NCBI RefSeq assembly: GCF_015689175.1
Contig: NZ_CP065047.1
Coordinates: 3,534,001 to 3,598,000 of the forward strand
Direction of reading: 5' to 3'
DNA: 64,000 nt
Source: Mycobacterium kubicae
GTDB taxonomy: Bacteria; Actinomycetota; Actinomycetes; Mycobacteriales; Mycobacteriaceae
Below are positions 17,632 to 26,515 of this stretch, one piece after another (position 1 is the stretch's first letter; each line of letters opens with the position of its first letter). The notes under the pieces were generated by a model that worked only from the letters and a program-made list of their open reading frames with translations, did not search any database and was not told where the DNA came from. The position numbers were made by a program, and so were the translations under genes.

Positions 17632-20184
17632 TTAGTGAGCTGGTAAATGGGGCCGAGGCTGACGCTCACCCTCATGTGTGACTTCGTACTTGGCGGGTCG
17701 GCTTCGATAGTCGATAAGCAGACTCGCTTCAAGTACCTCGTCCCGAATCCCGCCCAGGGTCCCAGCTTCGATACGAACCGGTATGAGATCCTCCGACTCA
17801 TCGACGTTAACCGCCCCCAGCACGGGCGAGTTCGGCAGCGTGACGCTGAACGAGTCGGATCCGTTAAAGAGTTGCCACACCCGACAGTTATAGAATTCGG
17901 CAGCTCCGTTAATCCCAGGACCTATCCAGGTGTTGATGATCCGCGAGTCCCGGACGGACACTTCAAACCAATTATCCGGTCGTGTCGTTTCGACGCCCGC
18001 GGTCGGATCGGTCAGCATGCCGATCGGAATGGTTATGGTGAGCCCACGCAGCGCGGCAGCGAATACTTCCAACCTGGCCTCGGATTGTTCTGCCAGTTCC
18101 ACCGAAGTGCCCGCAACGTGGCGTAGCGATAGTTTTCCGTTCTGCGGAAATACGCATGAGCGAAGCTTCAGCGAGCTCAGCCGTCCACCGAACATCGTTA
18201 ATCCGCCCAGCTGCGGTTCAAATGGAACCAGGCGTGCATGCGTGTGCCCGGTGGGCACTGGCACAGCTGCGAGGCCAGCCGTCTCTGAGAACAGCATGGA
18301 CCCGGCGATGTTCGTCTCGCGATAGCGATTGAGAATCGGAACTAGTTGCGGCGCCTGCACGTGAAAAGAAGGCTGCTTCTCCTTCTGTTCTGTCGTGAGA
18401 TCGGCTGGCAGAGCATCGGGCTGGCCGACGATATGGCAGTCAACGAACTCCACGTCGTCAAGCAAACAATTAACGAATGAAACACCTTCGAACTGGCAGT
18501 TGTGGAAGGTGGATCCGCGGAAGTCGCAGCTGACGAACGTCGTTTTCTCGAATGACTTCGTGATAGTGCAATACGCCCAGCGCACATTCGCGATCACACG
18601 GGTTCGGTTGCTGCCCGTCCTCATCTCGTGGTCGGCGCTCTCACTGTGCCTTTCCGACGACCAATCTAGAATGGCTCCGCGGATCGCTGAGACGCGCGCG
18701 ATCGCTTCCTCCGATCCTGTGCGGACGGTTTCACTCCACCGCGACAACCCGGCAGCGAATCGGTCGTGGATCAGGCTGACCATCACCCTGCCGGGCTCCG
18801 TGCTTGTCATACGGATGAGCGCGCAAGTACGCAACCATTCGAGTGCGAAGTGAAAGCTCCGTAGTTCTTCGAGCATGCTGTCGACCGGGCGCAGTCCGAG
18901 AAGCGCTCCGCCGGTTGAATCTTCGGGATCGAGTTCCCAGGGCCAGGTGCCGCCGTGTAGGCGGCTGCTGTCAAGAAGCTCCGAGCGGCGCACGGCAAGC
19001 CAATCGCGCTGATCTTCATCAAGATCAGCACTACCTGCGCTGTCGACTCTGGAGGCGAGGGCTGAGCGCGCGGCTTTCGCGACTGGGGCGGATGTGCCCA
19101 TCACTACGCGATCGGCCAACTCATCGCGGTCAAGGCTGATCTTGTAACCGCCGCTCGAAAGATGTGCGGCCATGTTTACGACCAGCTCTCGCGTTCGAGT
19201 GGCAAGCGCAGTATCTATGCCCGCGGGCAAACAAGCTTCCCTGCAGTGGTTGAGGGCGACCTCCACCGACGTCGACAAACCATATTCGAACAAGCCCACG
19301 TTAGCCGGCTGTGACGCGTTGAAAGCAGTGGCACCGGATTTACGAATCATCTTCTGAACGTCGACACCTTCGATTCTGTGTCCTGTTTTGGTGCTCCACA
19401 GGCTGTACAAGGTGGCCTGCAGATGTAGGAGCCCAACCTCGGACCAACCAGGGGAATGGACGGTTTCTTCCCAGGCCGTTACCAAATGCCCGACCGCCTC
19501 GTCGGAGGCCGCCGGTCTGCCGGAGGAGGTGGTCGCAGCACGAATTATTTGCTCAATGATTTCTGCGTCGGTGATCGGAGCTAACTCATAGCGGGTCATC
19601 TGGAATGGGGCAATTTGGAGCCCGGCGCGGCCGGCCAGTTCGTGTTCATACTCAATGCGTAATGAAACGACAATCCGCACTCGCGATGTTTCGGTAGTCT
19701 CTTTGATCCATTCCAACAACTTTTGATAAGCGCTGGGTTTATATCTAATGAGCTCTTCGAATTGATCGAGGACCACAACCGCTCGGTCGGGGTAGTAACG
19801 GTCCAATTGCTCGATCAATGAAGGCTGCTCGTCTCCAAGGCGCACGCCTCTAGGAAGTTGCGCTGAAACCTGAGTTTCGATGAGCGTGGCGGGATCGAAG
19901 TCGTCCGGGGGGTTCCAGGTGTCGCACAACATCACGGCGAATCCCGAGCGTTCCAGTTGAGGCCGCACCGCCATATAGAGCGCGGAGGTTTTACCTACGC
20001 CTGATGCTCCGGTGAATACAACTACCGAATGATCCTGGACGCGTCGAGCAAACTCGTGCGCATCCGCGTCACGCCCATGTAGTGCGTTGGCTCCTTGTGC
20101 CAAGTCCGTCATCGGCCTCGGCCCTGGCCACGGACAGTTATCGATATGCGCGAGTTCTGTGCGCCAATTTCTGAGGAGGCTCAT
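17632..20184 (-). CDS. STAND NTPase with pentapeptide-repeat segment
   Basis: 850 residues from ATG 20184, which overlaps the stop of the preceding gene as ATGA. The N-terminal third is a STAND-type P-loop NTPase (nSTAND1-like): NALHGRDADAHEFARRV, then Walker A GASGVGKTSALYM at residues ~59-70, Walker B AVVVLDQFEELI at ~135-146, and a sensor-like RIVVSLRIEYEHEL. Residues ~200-480 are the helical region that follows such NTPases. Residues ~538-590 are pentapeptide-like repeats (TTFVSCDFRGSTFHNCQFEG, SFVNCLLDDVEFVDCHI), with further beta-rich repeats to the end. STAND proteins act as switchable sensors in conflict and cell-death systems. Here the repeat half is the probable recognition part and the co-encoded SIR2-like and TIR-like proteins the probable effectors. 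Last gene of a four-gene operon. Confidence 0.8.
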   Translation of the reverse strand: MSLLRNWRTELAHIDNCPWPGPRPMTDLAQGANALHGRDADAHEFARRVQDHSVVVFTGASGVGKTSALYMAVRPQLERSGFAVMLCDTWNPPDDFDPATLIETQVSAQLPRGVRLGDEQPSLIEQLDRYYPDRAVVVLDQFEELIRYKPSAYQKLLEWIKETTETSRVRIVVSLRIEYEHELAGRAGLQIAPFQMTRYELAPITDAEIIEQIIRAATTSSGRPAASDEAVGHLVTAWEETVHSPGWSEVGLLHLQATLYSLWSTKTGHRIEGVDVQKMIRKSGATAFNASQPANVGLFEYGLSTSVEVALNHCREACLPAGIDTALATRTRELVVNMAAHLSSGGYKISLDRDELADRVVMGTSAPVAKAARSALASRVDSAGSADLDEDQRDWLAVRRSELLDSSRLHGGTWPWELDPEDSTGGALLGLRPVDSMLEELRSFHFALEWLRTCALIRMTSTEPGRVMVSLIHDRFAAGLSRWSETVRTGSEEAIARVSAIRGAILDWSSERHSESADHEMRTGSNRTRVIANVRWAYCTITKSFEKTTFVSCDFRGSTFHNCQFEGVSFVNCLLDDVEFVDCHIVGQPDALPADLTTEQKEKQPSFHVQAPQLVPILNRYRETNIAGSMLFSETAGLAAVPVPTGHTHARLVPFEPQLGGLTMFGGRLSSLKLRSCVFPQNGKLSLRHVAGTSVELAEQSEARLEVFAAALRGLTITIPIGMLTDPTAGVETTRPDNWFEVSVRDSRIINTWIGPGINGAAEFYNCRVWQLFNGSDSFSVTLPNSPVLGAVNVDESEDLIPVRIEAGTLGGIRDEVLEASLLIDYRSRPAKYEVTHEGERQPRPHLPAH

Positions 20185-22202
20185 GCGTCGTCCTTGCCCA
20201 GCCTGCAATTCTCGTCATCAACTGGTCGGGACAATGGATCCAGAAGGTGGAGTGTGTAGTGGCGTAGGGCCTTCACCACCTCCGAATGATCAGCAGATAC
20301 AACATCCAGTCCTTGCCACTGAAAGATGTCTCGTTGAGCCGGTTCTGACCTTCGATTGACCACCACCCCGGTCCAAGGAGTCTCGAACTCCGCCTCGGGT
20401 ATGTCTCCTCTGATCGACTCCGCGGCTACTAACGCAGCGACCCGATGCCGCACAGCGTCGTCGCGTATTTGAACGCCGAGAAGCATCCAGAATCGTCGAT
20501 CGAGGTTGGATGTGTCGTGGCGGGTTACCCTGTTGCCGACGAGTTCTCGCGGTAGCCTCACACTTTCTCGAAGCTCGGCGGTCCAATGATGCAGACCAGT
20601 GTGTTCGTCTAGCAATGCAGCGTGCCCGACGCTATAAGTTCCTCTGGGAAATTGCGCAACCTGGTGAAGGATGGCCTTGGTTTCCGTGTCGACCCCAATA
20701 GCAGGTAGCTGAGCCAGGGGACACCCAGTTAGTCTAACCACCACCGGCAAGCCCCAGAGCGGCGAATTTCCTTGACGCAATGCGTTTTCCCTCAAGAGGC
20801 TCCAGTTGCCTGCTTCGGTGAGTGCTTCCAAGGAGGGCTCGGCTCCGTCAACGGGTGCATTCACGATCCGGTAAAACCAGGCCAGCGATGCACGCCTCGC
20901 GGGCCCAGCGCCGCGCCACACCTCGAACGGGGCGACTTGGACGAAAGTCTCGCGCAGTGCATGCAACGCCATCTCTAGCTCTAGGTCAAAGGACGTTACG
21001 TATGCAACACCTGGGGGGAATTGATCACTGTGCGGAGATTCCCTGTGGTCTTCGTCGAGCTTTGCTTGCTTGGACATAAGCTCGGCGACCACGTTGTAGA
21101 AATTATCTCGATCGCTTTCCGAGCCGGGTCCTTCGCGCGATTCCCATGAATTCCGGGTGTTTCGCCACAACCCATCGGTTAGCCAGGAGATGAGCCCGTC
21201 GGCATCAACGAGGTTAGTCAGGAACGGCAAAGGGCGATCCGGGTGATACTCGCGTGACTTTAGTCCGATCAGAAAAAGTAGATCAGACCAACCGGCGTAG
21301 CGCTCAGTGTCACGTGTCATCAAGTGCCAGGTGATTTCGGTCAGCAGCTGCGCGTCCGCGATGCTCACAACCTGGAAATCGCGCTCAATTTGCAACGTAA
21401 TCTGTTCGAGGTAGCGAGCTAAGAAGCAGAGGTCTTCACGCTTTTCAGCCAATTGAACGAAAATCTGCAAGTTTTTGGCCAATGGTTCCACGAGCTGGCG
21501 TTCGATATCGCGGAACTCATAGTCGTCGCTGAGCGATGAGGCCACATGCCAATGGCCAATCGGCTGGTTGCTCAGTGCGGCCGTACGGTGGAATAGCCGG
21601 GTCAGCAGTGCGGCGGCCAAGGCGGCTCTTGCGGCCAGCGTTTTCTCCGGGCGTGGCTCGCTTCTTTTGGGGTCAGTGTCCAAAGATTCGTAGGCAGGAA
21701 GAGAGATAGTTCGTGGCAATGACACTCTGGATTTAACTAGGCTTGCCGCGAAGTCGAACACGATTTTTGCCGTTTCGTCACCGCCTTTGTATAACTTTCC
21801 CCATTGTTTGGCACACGCTGCCAACTGCTCGGGGACGGCTGCAATATCCCCGGCATTCGCGTGGTCCGATGCGCTAAGACAACCCGTTCCCAGCACTGGT
21901 GTGATCCACGGAAAGGCTGCCCTGCGACGGACCCTGGCAGCATTATTCAAATCCTGCCGGTATTCCTGTTCGAGTGCCATCGTGTCCTTGCCAGCGCTCC
22001 GGGCAACATCAAGTTCCTTTTCAGTGCTGAGGGCTATCTCGTCGGCCGGTTTCGCCATCAAGTCGCGGAGGCCCTGTGTATTTATCTTGAGAAGTCGGCA
22101 GAGCGAACGGTCACCGGACCCTTCGTTGCGATCCTTGAGGTACTCATCCCAGCCTTCGTAGAAGACGCCGTCTTTGGCCCGACGCTGAATCCGGAAACCC
22201 AC
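20181..22202 (-). CDS. SIR2-like domain protein (putative NAD-consuming effector)
   Basis: 673 residues from GTG 22202, which overlaps the preceding stop (TAGTG) and has GGAGG upstream; the ATG at 22247 would give a longer overlap. Residues ~90-110 (AAFPWITPVLGTGCLSASDH) resemble the glycine-rich first loop of SIR2-like proteins. The segment LDRRFWMLLGVQIRDDAVRHRVAALVA near the C-terminus resembles their late strand-helix (usually LFLGYSLRDWN). The tail WTGVVVNRRSE...DIFQWQGLDVVSAD resembles the family's end. The middle ~350 residues look helical. SIR2-like proteins in such operons usually degrade NAD when triggered. The match is by motif only and key residues are divergent, so the call is moderate. 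Confidence 0.5.
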   Translation of the reverse strand: MGFRIQRRAKDGVFYEGWDEYLKDRNEGSGDRSLCRLLKINTQGLRDLMAKPADEIALSTEKELDVARSAGKDTMALEQEYRQDLNNAARVRRRAAFPWITPVLGTGCLSASDHANAGDIAAVPEQLAACAKQWGKLYKGGDETAKIVFDFAASLVKSRVSLPRTISLPAYESLDTDPKRSEPRPEKTLAARAALAAALLTRLFHRTAALSNQPIGHWHVASSLSDDYEFRDIERQLVEPLAKNLQIFVQLAEKREDLCFLARYLEQITLQIERDFQVVSIADAQLLTEITWHLMTRDTERYAGWSDLLFLIGLKSREYHPDRPLPFLTNLVDADGLISWLTDGLWRNTRNSWESREGPGSESDRDNFYNVVAELMSKQAKLDEDHRESPHSDQFPPGVAYVTSFDLELEMALHALRETFVQVAPFEVWRGAGPARRASLAWFYRIVNAPVDGAEPSLEALTEAGNWSLLRENALRQGNSPLWGLPVVVRLTGCPLAQLPAIGVDTETKAILHQVAQFPRGTYSVGHAALLDEHTGLHHWTAELRESVRLPRELVGNRVTRHDTSNLDRRFWMLLGVQIRDDAVRHRVAALVAAESIRGDIPEAEFETPWTGVVVNRRSEPAQRDIFQWQGLDVVSADHSEVVKALRHYTLHLLDPLSRPVDDENCRLGKDDA

Positions 22203-23698
22203 TAAGCCTGCCCTCCCGTTAGTTCTGTCGCACCCGCGGTTTGCCATTGGCCGATCGCTGTGTTGAGTTGGTCATCGAGATCAAACCCCGTTCGTGTGAC
22301 CCTCCGGCGCAACGCGAGCCGGGCAACGGCGGAGCCGCGCTGATTCGTGACGGCGCTGCCCACGATAACGTCGGCGCGAACCTGCGGTTCGACTACACGA
22401 ACAGCATCCATGAGGGAACCCGTGTCCACGTGCGCACCGTCTTCGCCCGTCCAGTGCACTACCAGATTCGCAAAATTGGGCGCGTTGCTGACCCTGGTGG
22501 CCAGCGGCATACTCTCGGGACAGGGTACCTGCAGCCAGGCCGCGACGTGTTCGAGCAGCAGGCAAGACTCGCCAGCTTCCACGTCCAATCTGCATGAAGA
22601 GTGTGTGGATCCCTGAAACCTAGGGTTGATCTCTGTAAAAAGCAGTTGGCCGTTGTGCAGCAAATAGTCGACGCCAAAAGATCCGAGATAACCGTGGTTG
22701 CGCAGCCAGTGACCGATTCGGGTCGTGGAGGTCTCGAGCTGACATATTACGGCATGATCGAAGTCACGAGCTAGGCCAAAGTCGTTACCGCAATAGCCAA
22801 AGTCTCTCGTAACGCAAGACTTTATTCCAATTAGCTGAACTGATGGGTGGTGGACGGTGACGCCGTCTGCCCACACGGTAGCGCCGATGTTAATCGGCAA
22901 TGCGTTTTGAAGGTATGGTGCGACGCTTACGAAGGACTCAGCGACATTCGGCCACTGCCGGATCAGCTCTTCCGGGGAATGCACCCGGGTGAATCCCTCG
23001 CCGCCAGAGGTCCGGCTGCGCCGCAGAACAACTGCCCCCCGCGAACAGAGATCCCTGGCACGCAGCTGCTCCTCGTCTGCGATGTAGGTCCACGGAATGC
23101 TCGGCAAACCGAGGCCACGGATTGCACTTTCGACCCAGGGCTTGTGTTCGAAGGCGGATTGCTGGGCGCCGAACAGCCCGAGTTGAGTGCACCGGTCCTG
23201 TCTGGCAAAGTGAATTGCAGACAGAAAATTCGAAGGCCGATAGGGAAGCAGGACGCTCTCGGAGTTGAGCGCTGCCAGCAGTGCACGGCGAAACTCGATT
23301 GTGGCGTCTGCGTCGAGATGGTCATCGATATCCCATAGCTCGGGATCGAGCCGCATACCGGTGAGGTTCTCGTAGGCAAGTGATGTCATTAGCATGCGGT
23401 GTTCGTATGAACCCACTATCGAAAACGAAGCGTGAAGTTGGGGAAGATCCGCAAGAGGTTCGATGTCATCGCCACGGAGCCCGGCCCACACCAAGCGCCT
23501 GTTGCCGAGGCGTTGGCAAACTTCAGCCAAGAGCCGGACCCGGTTGGTCAAGACGCCTACCCCGATTTCTTTGTCAACCCCATTGGTGCCATGCCAGTAA
23601 GACGAGTTTACGAGCCGACCGGCGGGCCCAGTGGTCTGCGACTGACCTGCCTCAGAGCCAGTTTTCCGTAGACCAATCCTCGACGATCGAGAGGTCAC
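22202..23698 (-). CDS. ATP-grasp ligase
   Basis: Up to 498 residues. Recognisable ATP-grasp elements: GAVVLRRSRTSGGEGFTRV (lysine/arginine and Gly-rich loop of the ATP site), FVSVAPYLQNALPINIGATV, GYLGSFGVDYLL, and LLFTEINPRFQGSTHSSCRLD, the metal-binding Glu-x-Asn strand of carbamoyl-phosphate-synthase-like ATP-grasp proteins. Such enzymes join a carboxylate to an amine or thiol through an acyl phosphate; the substrate here is unknown. The ATG at 23698 lies 46 bp inside the upstream gene. The conserved part seems to begin near VNSSYWHGTNG, so the true start may be later. Its stop overlaps the GTG of the SIR2-like gene. Confidence 0.78.
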   Translation of the reverse strand: MTSRSSRIGLRKTGSEAGQSQTTGPAGRLVNSSYWHGTNGVDKEIGVGVLTNRVRLLAEVCQRLGNRRLVWAGLRGDDIEPLADLPQLHASFSIVGSYEHRMLMTSLAYENLTGMRLDPELWDIDDHLDADATIEFRRALLAALNSESVLLPYRPSNFLSAIHFARQDRCTQLGLFGAQQSAFEHKPWVESAIRGLGLPSIPWTYIADEEQLRARDLCSRGAVVLRRSRTSGGEGFTRVHSPEELIRQWPNVAESFVSVAPYLQNALPINIGATVWADGVTVHHPSVQLIGIKSCVTRDFGYCGNDFGLARDFDHAVICQLETSTTRIGHWLRNHGYLGSFGVDYLLHNGQLLFTEINPRFQGSTHSSCRLDVEAGESCLLLEHVAAWLQVPCPESMPLATRVSNAPNFANLVVHWTGEDGAHVDTGSLMDAVRVVEPQVRADVIVGSAVTNQRGSAVARLALRRRVTRTGFDLDDQLNTAIGQWQTAGATELTGGQA

Positions 23699-25151
23699 GC
23701 AGGTCCAGCTTGTCCATGTTCAAGACGGCCATCACGGAGGGCGGGCGATGAGGGTCGGTTTCGTGTACCAACCCGATCGCTTGCGCGGGACCGGGAACCT
23801 CGGCGGCCGGTTGACCGTTGGCGTGGATGCTCGCCATGCCGTCCGAGTCCTCTCCTATCGCCACAACGCACAAAGAATCGCCAGAAAAGGCTGCGTCGAT
23901 CGCCAATATGTCGGTTAGAAGAGGAAACGCGTCGCACGTTCGCTTCTGATCGTTATTTACGCGAATGAGCAAAGCCCTGTCTTCCCATAACACAGCGTCG
24001 AACACGGGAGCCGAGCACAGCTCTCGCACCCTGCGTACCTGCCCTGACGGCCAAACTTGCACAACGTAGGTCGAAGCGACGTCGCTCAGAACGCACATGA
24101 CGCATGTCCGACCACTTCTGGCAAGCGCAAGGAGCCCCGTCGTATCGGCTGAGTCGGCGAAGGACATCGGCGCGGGCTTCCAGGGTTCCAGCTCCCCTGA
24201 CCGGCTAACCCAGCTAATTCGGAGGTGGCCGGCATGGAGTACTCCCACTGCGCGGGCATCCGGTGATATTCGAACCCAATCCTCGCCGACAGATGGGCGG
24301 TGGCGACTAGTGGCGAAGACCGTTCCTTGGGTTCCACGCACCAAACGATGGACATCCCCGGAGCCCGTCCGGATGACACTGACCCAGCGCGAGTGGTGGG
24401 GGTTCGGAGACGTGGATTCCGATGTCACCATCGCTGAACCCTGTTTGCTGAGATCCACACCTGCGTCATCCGTTGCGTTCGAGACCTGATTGACCGTTGC
24501 TCGCCTGTTATCCGCCACAGTCATCGTGCTCGCCGTCGATCTGTGCTGAAACCGCTCACGCTCATACTCTGCGGGCTGAAAGTTGGCATCGCTGACCTCC
24601 CCCTCCCTGCGCTCGCGCTTTATCCGGCGCGCATCAAGCCAAAGAGCCCGCTCGACATGAGTCGCGAGCTCATCGTTAGTCCGGAAGATGCCGTACAGTC
24701 CTTTGCCGCCCCCTTCGCTTTCCATCGACGCGCGGAATTGTCGCAGACGCTCCCGCTCGGCGAGTCTCTCAGCGTTGTTCGCGATTTCCGCGGGAACGTC
24801 TCCGCCCCAGAAGTAGATGTGTGGGCCTTTGGCATTCCCCAATTCGACTTCTTCAACGCTGGCAGAGTATTTGTTTCTTGGCGTGGGGCTGCCAAGCCTG
24901 TGCATGAACAGGCAAATGAATAGGTCGCTGCCAGCGGCTATCTGTTCGTTGATTATTAACTGGCCGTCTGATCCCTCCCGATAGATAGCTACCGTGTCAG
25001 TGCTGTAATGCTTCGGAATGAAGACCACGCCCTCATCTTGAGCATGCGCGCTGTTCCATTTGCCGATCACATCGCGGACTAGTTGGGCCTGCTGTTGTGT
25101 GTCGCTTGGCCCGCAAATCATGAGTACGGCGGCGACGGGCGTGAACGTCAT
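23652..25151 (-). CDS. TIR/deoxyribosyltransferase-like (DUF4062-like) domain protein with beta-propeller-like C-terminus
   Basis: 499 residues, first gene of the four-gene operon. Residues ~5-180 form an alpha/beta domain: VAAVLMICGPSDTQQQAQLVRDVI, EGVVFIPKHYSTDTVAI, LIINEQIAAGSDLFICLFMHRLGSPT, SASVEEVELGN and PHIYFWGGDVP. The same domain, clearly homologous, forms the N-terminus of the protein at 28736-29557. The order of strands and the conserved Glu in SxxxEE recall nucleoside deoxyribosyltransferase/TIR-like folds, so an effector that attacks a nucleotide is possible but unproven. A polar linker follows (~180-250). Residues ~250-499 contain repeated beta-hairpins (WVRISPDARAVGVLHAGHLRISWVS, SIHANGQPAAEVPG) like a beta-propeller sensor. 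Confidence 0.6.
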   Translation of the reverse strand: MTFTPVAAVLMICGPSDTQQQAQLVRDVIGKWNSAHAQDEGVVFIPKHYSTDTVAIYREGSDGQLIINEQIAAGSDLFICLFMHRLGSPTPRNKYSASVEEVELGNAKGPHIYFWGGDVPAEIANNAERLAERERLRQFRASMESEGGGKGLYGIFRTNDELATHVERALWLDARRIKRERREGEVSDANFQPAEYERERFQHRSTASTMTVADNRRATVNQVSNATDDAGVDLSKQGSAMVTSESTSPNPHHSRWVSVIRTGSGDVHRLVRGTQGTVFATSRHRPSVGEDWVRISPDARAVGVLHAGHLRISWVSRSGELEPWKPAPMSFADSADTTGLLALARSGRTCVMCVLSDVASTYVVQVWPSGQVRRVRELCSAPVFDAVLWEDRALLIRVNNDQKRTCDAFPLLTDILAIDAAFSGDSLCVVAIGEDSDGMASIHANGQPAAEVPGPAQAIGLVHETDPHRPPSVMAVLNMDKLDLRDLSIVEDWSTENWL

Positions 25152-25639
25152 GATTCAAGTCAACCACTAGCGTCGAACACATCGGACACCCCGGCCGGGC
25201 GCTCGTGCGGTCTAAGCCATCAATCGCGAGGTGCCCCCAGGCTATCCTATCGACGTGGTTCATCGACCGCACTCGTCGGTCTCTATGCTCGCAGGCAGTG
25301 TTCAGCGCGCGCTTCCATTAGCGCATCACGGCGGCCCCGTAGCAGATGGCCGCTTTTAGCCACTCCGCCAGTACTTGAATGGCGGAGCCGTACCGCGGCG
25401 GGATATTGCCACCTATCCTCGCCGAGCTCCTCGGCGCAGCTGAATCAGGACTGATCTCGGCATCCGACTCGTCAACTACGTTCAGCCCTGCAGTTCAAAC
25501 AAATCCTGTGTCGATGGGGAGGCGCTGTCGCCCTCGTCGAAGAGCCACAAACCACCGCCGATTTCAGCCTGACTGATTAGATCAACGGCCGGCTCAACTG
25601 CAAACAGATGGCGGTCGGCCGCGCACTCTTAGGCCTAAA
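25152..25639. other. Intergenic, 488 bp, no gene seen
   Basis: Between the start of the STAND operon (minus) and the end of the carbamoyltransferase-like gene (minus). No supported frame. It must hold the promoter of the four-gene operon. TTGACT lies 12 nt before the ATG at 25151 on the minus strand, too close to serve as its -35, so the promoter is not identified. Confidence 0.4.
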
Positions 25640-26515
25640 CTAAAAGAGGCTCGGATCTAGCACCCATTCGAGAATCGCCATACGGACATAGAGCCCTTCG
25701 TCACTCTGCTGGAATATTCGCATTCTGCTATCGGTCCGCGCCGCGGTGTCGATCTCGTCGATCACAGGCAGCGGACAGAGCACAGCTGCACGCGGGTGCA
25801 GCGCCTCCAGTGTCCCCGGTGTGACTCGTAGCCTGGTCCGGCCGGCTTCATCCAGTGCGCCATGCGGAATCCCTGCCACGTACAGGACATCCGTGTCTTC
25901 AAGCTCAAGCAGGGTGCGCCGTTCACTAATCTCTTCGAGCGCCGAAGGCAGGTGCAGACCATCCCCCAGTTCGTGGACAGTCACCAGGAGCAATCTCCGG
26001 GGAGGATTGCGGGCCAAAAACCCGAAAAGGCTTCGCACAGAGCGCATCCGGAGGTCGCCACATACCGCTATCACCTGATGCTCGGGCGCAATATGCAGTC
26101 TCCGCAGCGCGAAGACATCGATTAGACCTTGCGTTGGATGTTCGGCCCGAGGTCCTCGATCACCTCCGCTGATTATCGGGACAGTCAGATTTGCGGGCGC
26201 GGTCAGCTCCTCTTTCACCCTGGCCACGACTACATCGACGTATCCTGCGACGGTGCGCAGAGTGTCGTGTACCGATTCGGCCATCGACACTGGACTGCGG
26301 CGCTGCTCGGACGCTTCCACCGAAGCCGCGCCGAGTCGCGCTGCCGCCGCCGCGAATCCGACCCGCGTCCGCAGGGATGTTTCTAAGAACACCAGGCCGA
26401 TAACCGCCGCTACACGAGTATTGGCCTTTGCGCTCGCGGTGCGATGTTGCTCTGCTCGGAACATGATCCAGTCGACCGCCGAATCGGAAAGATCATCAGC
26501 CGACCGCAGAAGCAT
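25640..26515 (-). CDS. PyrB-like carbamoyltransferase with altered amino-acid site
   Basis: 291 residues from ATG 26515, which overlaps the radical SAM stop as TGATG; the longer frame to 26605 lies inside that gene. Aspartate/ornithine carbamoyltransferase fold: ETSLRTRVGFAAAAARLGA (carbamoyl-phosphate loop, usually STRTR), VPIISGGDRGPRAEHPTQGLIDVFAL (HPTQ motif), LFGFLARNPPRRLLLVTVHEL, and a C-terminus CPLPVIDEIDTAART...FQQSDEGLYVRMAILEWVL equivalent to HPLPRVDEIATDVDKT...FQQAGNG in E. coli PyrB. The aspartate-binding region TRVQKER of PyrB is replaced by AGIPHGA, and HPLPR by CPLPV. Carbamoyl-phosphate binding looks kept while aspartate binding is lost, so it probably carbamoylates something else. 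Coupled to the radical SAM gene. Confidence 0.8.
   Translation of the reverse strand: MLLRSADDLSDSAVDWIMFRAEQHRTASAKANTRVAAVIGLVFLETSLRTRVGFAAAAARLGAASVEASEQRRSPVSMAESVHDTLRTVAGYVDVVVARVKEELTAPANLTVPIISGGDRGPRAEHPTQGLIDVFALRRLHIAPEHQVIAVCGDLRMRSVRSLFGFLARNPPRRLLLVTVHELGDGLHLPSALEEISERRTLLELEDTDVLYVAGIPHGALDEAGRTRLRVTPGTLEALHPRAAVLCPLPVIDEIDTAARTDSRMRIFQQSDEGLYVRMAILEWVLDPSLF

Noticed and set aside
17632-20184. Pentapeptide repeats read as a quinolone-resistance (Qnr/MfpA) protein
   Set aside because: The repeats are a short part of a large STAND NTPase, not a whole-length MfpA-like helix.
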